Shown here piece by piece: positions 27,484 to 32,400 of a DNA stretch of 32,400 nt (position 1 is the first letter of the stretch; every line of letters begins with the position of its first letter). The notes under the pieces were generated by a model that had not been told where the DNA came from, made no database searches, and saw nothing but the letters and a program-made list of their open reading frames with translations. The position numbers and the translations under genes are program-made. This DNA comes from Cyclobacteriaceae bacterium. GTDB taxonomy: Bacteria > Bacteroidota > Bacteroidia > Cytophagales > Cyclobacteriaceae. The stretch lies in the NCBI GenBank assembly GCA_009885605.1, contig VFKK01000053.1:1-32400 (forward strand), in the 5' to 3' direction.

Positions 27484-28791
27484 ATGAAAAAATCTTCTTT
27501 TTCCAGAAGGAAATTCCTTGGTGCTTCTATCCTTAGCACCGCTGGATTGAGTTTACTTCCACAACTCGGATTTGGCTCCCAGCCTGCTCAGTCTCCATCC
27601 CAATCTTTTGAAACAATCCGTCTTGGATTCATCGGAGTCGGCAGACAATCGGGAGGATTAATAAATAACCTGATGAAGGTTCCCGGTGTGGAAGTCATTG
27701 CGGGAGCAGATGTCTATGCGATCAAGCGAGAGCGCTTTATTTTGCGAGTAAAGAAAAACTACACTGATCAGGGCCGAACTGCACCCGAGATCAAAGTGTA
27801 TGAGGATTACAAGGAATTACTAGCCAATCCGGATGTGGATGCAGTAGTCATCGCTTCTCCGGATCATTGGCATGCAATGATGGCAATCAATGCCTGCAAA
27901 GCCAAGAAAGATATTTACCTGGAAAAGCCTCTCACTTTTACGATCAAAGAGGGTCAGGACCTTGTCAAAGCAGTACGAGCTAATGGAGTAGTCTTGTCAG
28001 TAGGAAGCATGCAGAGATCCGCTCCAAACTTCCAACAAGCTGCTGCGATGGTCCAAAAAGGAAAACTTGGAAAGATCAGTCAGGTCTTGGTTCACGTTGG
28101 AGAAAATCCCCATCCAAAACCTTACGACTTACCGGCACAGCCCATTCCTGCAGGTCTAAACTGGAAAACCTGGCTTGGTCCCTTACCTGAATTAGCATTC
28201 AACGACGAGCTAAATCCTGCAATAACTTTAAGTCCCGAGCAAAATGAGAAAGTTTGGGGAGCATGGAGATGGTACAAAGAGACCGGCGGAGGTTTGATGA
28301 CTGACTGGGGAGCACACATGATAGACATCGCCCAATGGGGTTTGAGCATGGATCGAAACGGTCCGGTTGAGGTTATTCCTGCTAGCGGCGATAAGCCATT
28401 GACCTATCGCTATGCAGATGGAGTTGAGATGTTGATCACAACTTTCGACGAAGGAAGACAAGGGGTGAAATTCATCGGAGAAAAGGGCTGGATCAAAGTG
28501 TCAAGAGGCCAATATGAAACTTCAATTCCAGAACTCGGACTGGAAAAAAAGCCGGAAAACTTTTCTTTTACCCAGCATTACCCGGATTTCATCGAATCAA
28601 TCAGAAGAAGAAAAGATCCGATTGTTCCGGTAGAAATAGGCCATAGTACCTGCACCATTTGTACGATTGGAAATATCGCTCACGAACTCGGACGTCCTTT
28701 GAAATGGGATCCGATCGCTCAGGTTTTTCCAGGAGATGCCGCTGCGAATGCCAAGCTGCATTATGAATACAAGAATGGATACACTTTGTAA
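27484..28791 (+). CDS. Gfo/Idh/MocA family oxidoreductase with Tat-type signal
   Basis: SRRKFLGASILSTAGLSLLP Tat motif; RLGFIGVGRQSGGLINNL; VVIASPDHWHAMMAINACKAKKDIYLEKPLTFTIKEGQ; DWGAHMIDIAQWGL. Confidence 0.93.
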   Translation: MKKSSFSRRKFLGASILSTAGLSLLPQLGFGSQPAQSPSQSFETIRLGFIGVGRQSGGLINNLMKVPGVEVIAGADVYAIKRERFILRVKKNYTDQGRTAPEIKVYEDYKELLANPDVDAVVIASPDHWHAMMAINACKAKKDIYLEKPLTFTIKEGQDLVKAVRANGVVLSVGSMQRSAPNFQQAAAMVQKGKLGKISQVLVHVGENPHPKPYDLPAQPIPAGLNWKTWLGPLPELAFNDELNPAITLSPEQNEKVWGAWRWYKETGGGLMTDWGAHMIDIAQWGLSMDRNGPVEVIPASGDKPLTYRYADGVEMLITTFDEGRQGVKFIGEKGWIKVSRGQYETSIPELGLEKKPENFSFTQHYPDFIESIRRRKDPIVPVEIGHSTCTICTIGNIAHELGRPLKWDPIAQVFPGDAAANAKLHYEYKNGYTL

Positions 28792-28846
28792 GGGCTATTA
28801 TTCTATTAATTTATAGCCAATTAGAATTAAGAAATATTTAAAAAAA

Positions 28847-28881
28847 GAAGTTATCCACATAAATTTTGTGTGGATAACTTC
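28847..28881. other. Perfect 13-bp hairpin whose two arms each contain the exact DnaA-box nonamer TTATCCACA (inverted)
   Basis: GAAGTTATCCACA (28847-28859) - 9-nt loop TAAATTTTG - TGTGGATAACTTC (28869-28881). Boxes at 28851-28859 (+) and 28869-28877 (-). Confidence 0.6.
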
Positions 28882-28926
28882 TCTTAATTAGAAAGGAGTT
28901 TAGCTTGTTAACCTAAATTATAACCT

Positions 28927-30138
28927 ATGAAACCCGTCTTTAAACTACCAATTGGTCTTTCCCTCGCCTTCGGAATTTGTCTGGTTTTCTCGGAATGTTC
29001 TCCGGGTCAGAAAGACGAAACCAAAACTTCAGAAATTTCGGAAACCAAATTCACCGCAAATCCGGTAGCTTTAACGGAACAGCCAGTCGGTAAGCTAAAT
29101 ATTGGGGATCAGGCTCCGCCATTCAATCTTCCGGATGTTGACGGTAATTTTCACACCCTGGAGGATTACGCTGATTCTGAAGTTTTTGTGATCAATTTCA
29201 CGTGCAATCACTGTCCCACTGCACAGGCATACGAAGATAGATTTATAAAACTGGTGGATGAGTACAACGGCAAAAAAGTAGCATTTGTGGCAATTTCCTC
29301 TAACAGCCCGATCGGTATTTTGCCCGAAGAATTGGGATACACTGATTTGAGCGATACCTACGACGAAATGAAAACCAGGTCTGTGGATAAGTCTTACAAC
29401 TTCCCTTATCTGTATGACGGGGATACGCATGAATTTTCACTTGCTTATGGCCCAACTGCAACTCCTCATGTTTTTGTTTTTGACAAAAGTAGGAAATTGA
29501 TCTACTCAGGCAGAATAGATGCTTCCGAAAAACCGGGAACTGCAAATGCTGAAGACTTGAAAAAAGCCATTGAAGCCGGACTAAAAGGTGAGGCTCTTCC
29601 GGCAGAGGAAGCTCAAACTCCGGCTTTCGGTTGCTCTATGAAATGGGCCTGGAAGAATGAATACACCATAAAAACCAATAAAGAGTGGGCCGCTAAAGAA
29701 GTGACCCTTGAGAAATTATCCCCGGACGGATTGGCAGACTTATTGAAAAACAATTCCGACGAGTTGCTTTTGGTGAATTTTTGGGCGACCTGGTGTGGGC
29801 CTTGCATCATTGAGTATCCTGAGTTTATTACAATCGAGCGAATGTACGGAGCGAGGGATTTCCGCTTTGTGTCGATTAGCATGGACAGTCCGGATCAGCT
29901 GGAAAAAGCCCTCAAATTCTTGAAAAGTAAAGAATCCGCTGTTCCCAATTACCTCATGGACACTAACGACAAGTATGAAGTAATCAACGTCGTGGGCAAA
30001 GAATGGGATGGAAGCTTACCAATTACTCTTTTGATTGAGCCAGGGGGAAAAATCGCATATCGCGTTCCGGGAACAATCGAGCCATTGGCCTTAAGAAAAG
30101 CAATCGTAGACCATCCGATGATTGGCAGATATTATTGA
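28927..30138 (+). CDS. Two-module thioredoxin-fold protein: N-terminal redoxin (CNHCP type) plus C-terminal TlpA-like thioredoxin
   Basis: IGDQAPPFNLPDVDGNFHTLEDYADSEVFVINFTCNHCPTAQAYEDRF...FGCSMKWAWK; then LLLVNFWATWCGPCIIEYPEFITIERMYG...PITLLIEPGGKIAYRVPG. Confidence 0.9.
   Translation: MKPVFKLPIGLSLAFGICLVFSECSPGQKDETKTSEISETKFTANPVALTEQPVGKLNIGDQAPPFNLPDVDGNFHTLEDYADSEVFVINFTCNHCPTAQAYEDRFIKLVDEYNGKKVAFVAISSNSPIGILPEELGYTDLSDTYDEMKTRSVDKSYNFPYLYDGDTHEFSLAYGPTATPHVFVFDKSRKLIYSGRIDASEKPGTANAEDLKKAIEAGLKGEALPAEEAQTPAFGCSMKWAWKNEYTIKTNKEWAAKEVTLEKLSPDGLADLLKNNSDELLLVNFWATWCGPCIIEYPEFITIERMYGARDFRFVSISMDSPDQLEKALKFLKSKESAVPNYLMDTNDKYEVINVVGKEWDGSLPITLLIEPGGKIAYRVPGTIEPLALRKAIVDHPMIGRYY
29382..29390 (-). 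other. Exact DnaA-box nonamer within CDS
   Basis: + strand TGTGGATAA = reverse complement of TTATCCACA. Confidence 0.45.
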
Positions 30139-30165
30139 TTCCGGGATTTGATGTAGGATTTATAA

Positions 30166-30190
30166 TTTGATCAATTTAAATTGTATCAAA
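30166..30190. promoter_or_regulatory. OhrR-box-like operator upstream of ohrR-ohr
   Basis: TTTGATCAATTTAAATTGTATCAAA: near-perfect palindrome (CAATTTAAATTG core, outer TTTGAT/ATCAAA, one-base asymmetry), resembling the Bacillus OhrR operator core TACAATT-AATTGTA; ends 13 nt before the ATG at 30204. Confidence 0.75.
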
Positions 30191-30203
30191 TCTAATATTC
30201 TAC

Positions 30204-30650
30204 ATGGCTGACTATAATTTCTCCGCCCTTCAACTTTCGCTATCCCTTTATTCTGCATCAAGGCTGCTTATTCAGCAGTTTCAAATCCGGTTGAATGAAC
30301 TACATCTGACCTATCCCCAGTATTTAGTGTTGTCGATTCTTTGGGAAGAGGATGGACTCTTGGTGAATAAGATCGGGCAAAAGCTGCATCTGGATTCAGG
30401 CACATTGACTCCCTTATTGAAAAAGCTGGAAGGGATGAATTATGTGAAAAGAAATCGGAACGAGGCAGATGAACGAACGGTTTCTATTCAACTTACCTAT
30501 CCAGGAAAATCTCTTCAATCCAAAACAGCCGAACTTCTAAAGCCTCTTGAAGCAGCTTTTTCAGTGATTGAAAACCCGGAGTTATCCACATTAAACCATT
30601 ACCTCAAAAGCTTGTTAGGAAACATGGAATCTTTTAAAAACAAAAATTGA
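30204..30650 (+). CDS. ohrR: MarR-family OhrR-like organic peroxide regulator lacking cysteine
   Basis: LYSASRLLIQQFQIRLNELHLTYPQYLVLSILWEEDGLLVNKIGQKLHLDSGTLTPLLKKLEGMNYVKRNRNEADERTVSIQLT is strongly OhrR-like; adjacent to ohr. Confidence 0.88.
   Translation: MADYNFSALQLSLSLYSASRLLIQQFQIRLNELHLTYPQYLVLSILWEEDGLLVNKIGQKLHLDSGTLTPLLKKLEGMNYVKRNRNEADERTVSIQLTYPGKSLQSKTAELLKPLEAAFSVIENPELSTLNHYLKSLLGNMESFKNKN
30582..30590 (+). other. Exact DnaA-box nonamer within ohrR-like CDS
   Basis: TTATCCACA on + strand. Confidence 0.45.
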
Positions 30651-31069
30651 TGGAAAAATTAATTGTGGATTACACTGCGTCAGCGGTTAATACAGGAGGC
30701 AGAAGAGGTCACGTAAAAACCGATGACGGACTAATCGATTTGGATGTGGCAATGCCAAAAGAAATTGGTGGCGAAGGCGGTAAAACAAATCCCGAGCAAC
30801 TTTTTGCAGCGGGTTACGCGGCCTGTTTTGGTGGTGCTTTGGCTTCGGCCGCAGGAAAGACCAGCTTGAGAGATTCTGAGATAAAAGTAAATGCGCACTT
30901 GGGTCATTACGGGCCAAGCAGTTTTGGCATTGCTGTCGATATTTTTGTGAAAATCCCTCACGCAGAATCTCTTGAAGCTGCTCAAAAAATAGTAGATGCA
31001 GCACATGAATCTTGTCCTTATTCAAAAGCAACTCGAGGAAATATTGAAGTCAATGTGAAGGCAGTTTAA
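30650..31069 (+). CDS. ohr: Organic hydroperoxide resistance protein (Ohr/OsmC family)
   Basis: ATG at 30650 overlaps the ohrR stop (TGATG); NPEQLFAAGYAACFGGALASAAGK and AHESCPYSKATRGNIEV contain the two catalytic Cys. Confidence 0.95.
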   Translation: MEKLIVDYTASAVNTGGRRGHVKTDDGLIDLDVAMPKEIGGEGGKTNPEQLFAAGYAACFGGALASAAGKTSLRDSEIKVNAHLGHYGPSSFGIAVDIFVKIPHAESLEAAQKIVDAAHESCPYSKATRGNIEVNVKAV

Positions 31070-31080
31070 TACCAAGTGCC

Positions 31081-31110
31081 GGCGCATGCTAAACACGTGC
31101 GCCATTTTTT
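31081..31110 (+). terminator. Rho-independent terminator after ohr
   Basis: GGCGCATGCTAAACACGTGCGCC followed by ATTTTTT; GGCGCA/TGCGCC stem. Confidence 0.75.
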
Positions 31111-31166
31111 ACTCCTTATCCCAAAAATTGATGAATGACATTTTTTATTCTTCAATTTTAAATTCA

Positions 31167-32144
31167 TCATTTTAGAATAATAACCCCTTTTCCCAGCATT
31201 TTTCTTTCCAATAAAGCTGTCAGGGCCTCCGGAGATTCTTCCAGCGTATACCGTTTGCTAATGTGTTGCTTAATTTTTCCCTCATGAATCCATTTGACCA
31301 ATTGGTGGATATTTTGAAAACTGGTCTTCGGTTCCAGTTTCGAAAACTGACCCCAGAAAACGCCCACGATCGAACAACCTTTCAGCAATGGCAAGTTCAT
31401 CGGGATTTGAGGAATCTCTCCGTTGGCAAAGCCGACTATCAAATACCGTCCTTTCCAGGCTATTCCTCTTAGAGCTGATTCCGTATATTTTCCGCCAACA
31501 GGATCATAAATTACGTCGACTCCTTTTCCGCCGGTCAGTACTTTAATTCTTGTTTTCAGGTCTTCAGTTTCATAATTGATAACTTCCGAAGCTCCTTTTT
31601 CCTTGCATAAAACAAGCTTTTCTTCACTCGATGCAGCAGCTATCACGGTAGCTCCCATCAATTTTCCCAACTCAACTGCAGCCAAACCAACTCCGCCGGC
31701 TGCACCCAAAACCAACAAAGTTTCCCCCGGTTGCAAATTTGCCCGGTCTTTCAGCGCATGGTAGGATGTTCCGTACGTGTAAAGGGTTGTTGCAGCGACG
31801 GTTGCCGACAAACCCGGAGGCATTGCAAAAACCCGGTCAGCATCTACAGCAACTTTCTCCGCAAATCCTCCCCAACCGCAAAGCGCAAGGACCGGATCCC
31901 CAATTTTGAATTTTTCCACATTTTCACCAATTCCGATAATTTTTCCTGCTACTTCTCCTCCCGGCGAAAATGGGAGTTCGGGCTTGAACTGATATTTATT
32001 CTGAATAAGCAGGACGTCCGGAAAATTGACCCCGCATGCCTCCACCTCGATCAGAACCTGACCTGAAGAAGGCTGAGGATCGGGAACCTCACCAACTTCC
32101 AGCGTTTCCGGCAATCCAAAATGGGAACAAATAAGAGCATTCAT
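31167..32144 (-). CDS. NADPH:quinone reductase / zinc-independent MDR-family oxidoreductase
   Basis: CGVNFPDVLLIQNKYQFKPELPFSPGGEVAGKIIGIGENV; GETLLVLGAAGGVGLAAVELGKLMGATVIAAASSEEKL; GVDVIYDPVGG. Confidence 0.92.
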   Translation of the reverse strand: MNALICSHFGLPETLEVGEVPDPQPSSGQVLIEVEACGVNFPDVLLIQNKYQFKPELPFSPGGEVAGKIIGIGENVEKFKIGDPVLALCGWGGFAEKVAVDADRVFAMPPGLSATVAATTLYTYGTSYHALKDRANLQPGETLLVLGAAGGVGLAAVELGKLMGATVIAAASSEEKLVLCKEKGASEVINYETEDLKTRIKVLTGGKGVDVIYDPVGGKYTESALRGIAWKGRYLIVGFANGEIPQIPMNLPLLKGCSIVGVFWGQFSKLEPKTSFQNIHQLVKWIHEGKIKQHISKRYTLEESPEALTALLERKMLGKGVIILK

Positions 32145-32250
32145 AGGTTAGGATTTTGAGTTTAGGCACCAAGAAAAGTGTCAATCAAAATAGGCAAATC
32201 CTTCTGAAAAGGATAATTTTGAGGCCTTTACTAAATAAAATCACCCAACT

Positions 32251-32400
32251 ATGTCAGTAGCCGCTTTTATCCAATCAAATAAAGATCGATTTCTGAACGA
32301 ATTACTGGATTTACTTCGAATTCCATCCGTCAGCGCTGATCCAAAATTCAAAAGCGATGTTTTTGCTGCGGCCAATTTTGTAAAGGAAAGTCTGGAAAAG
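32251..32400 (+). CDS. M20-family dipeptidase, N-terminal fragment (truncated by window edge)
   Basis: MSVAAFIQSNKDRFLNELLDLLRIPSVSADPKFKSDVFAAANFVKESLEK; LLRIPSVSADP is typical of M20 peptidases. Confidence 0.82.
   Translation, partial: MSVAAFIQSNKDRFLNELLDLLRIPSVSADPKFKSDVFAAANFVKESLEK

Noticed and set aside
1-32400. Possible mobile element, prophage, defence island or CRISPR array
   Set aside because: No transposase, integrase, phage or Cas-like ORF and no regularly spaced repeats were seen; gene content is ordinary chromosomal.

Overview
Chromosomal window from a Bacteroidota member, most likely Cytophagales / Algoriphagus-like (inferred from protein families: GldJ-type lipoprotein, carboxypeptidase-regulatory-domain outer-membrane receptor, tandem FKBP lipoproteins). 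It is densely coding, with about 33 intact or partial genes that are mostly housekeeping, stress or envelope functions: sodA, tadA, two unrelated phosphate-transporter-like genes placed divergently, deoC, a Lys1/AlaDH-like dehydrogenase, three tandem FKBP lipoproteins plus an NrnA-type DHH protein, ndk, a LemA/TPM/TPM operon, a two-lobed retropepsin-like protease, a Fur-family regulator, mfd, gldJ, an S9 peptidase, uppP, oxyR, a two-module thioredoxin protein, ohrR-ohr and an NADPH:quinone reductase. I found no tRNA, rRNA, CRISPR, IS element or prophage. The best leads are: (1) an OhrR-like regulator with no cysteine at all, preceded by an OhrR-box-like palindrome and translationally coupled to an apparently intact ohr; (2) four exact DnaA-box nonamers (TTATCCACA) within 28.85-30.59 kb and none seen elsewhere in the window, two of them forming the arms of a 13-bp perfect hairpin in an AT-rich intergenic region; (3) an unannotated 31-codon ORF tightly coupled between a cox3-like gene and an SRPBCC gene; (4) structured intergenic leaders before gldJ and the Fur-family gene.
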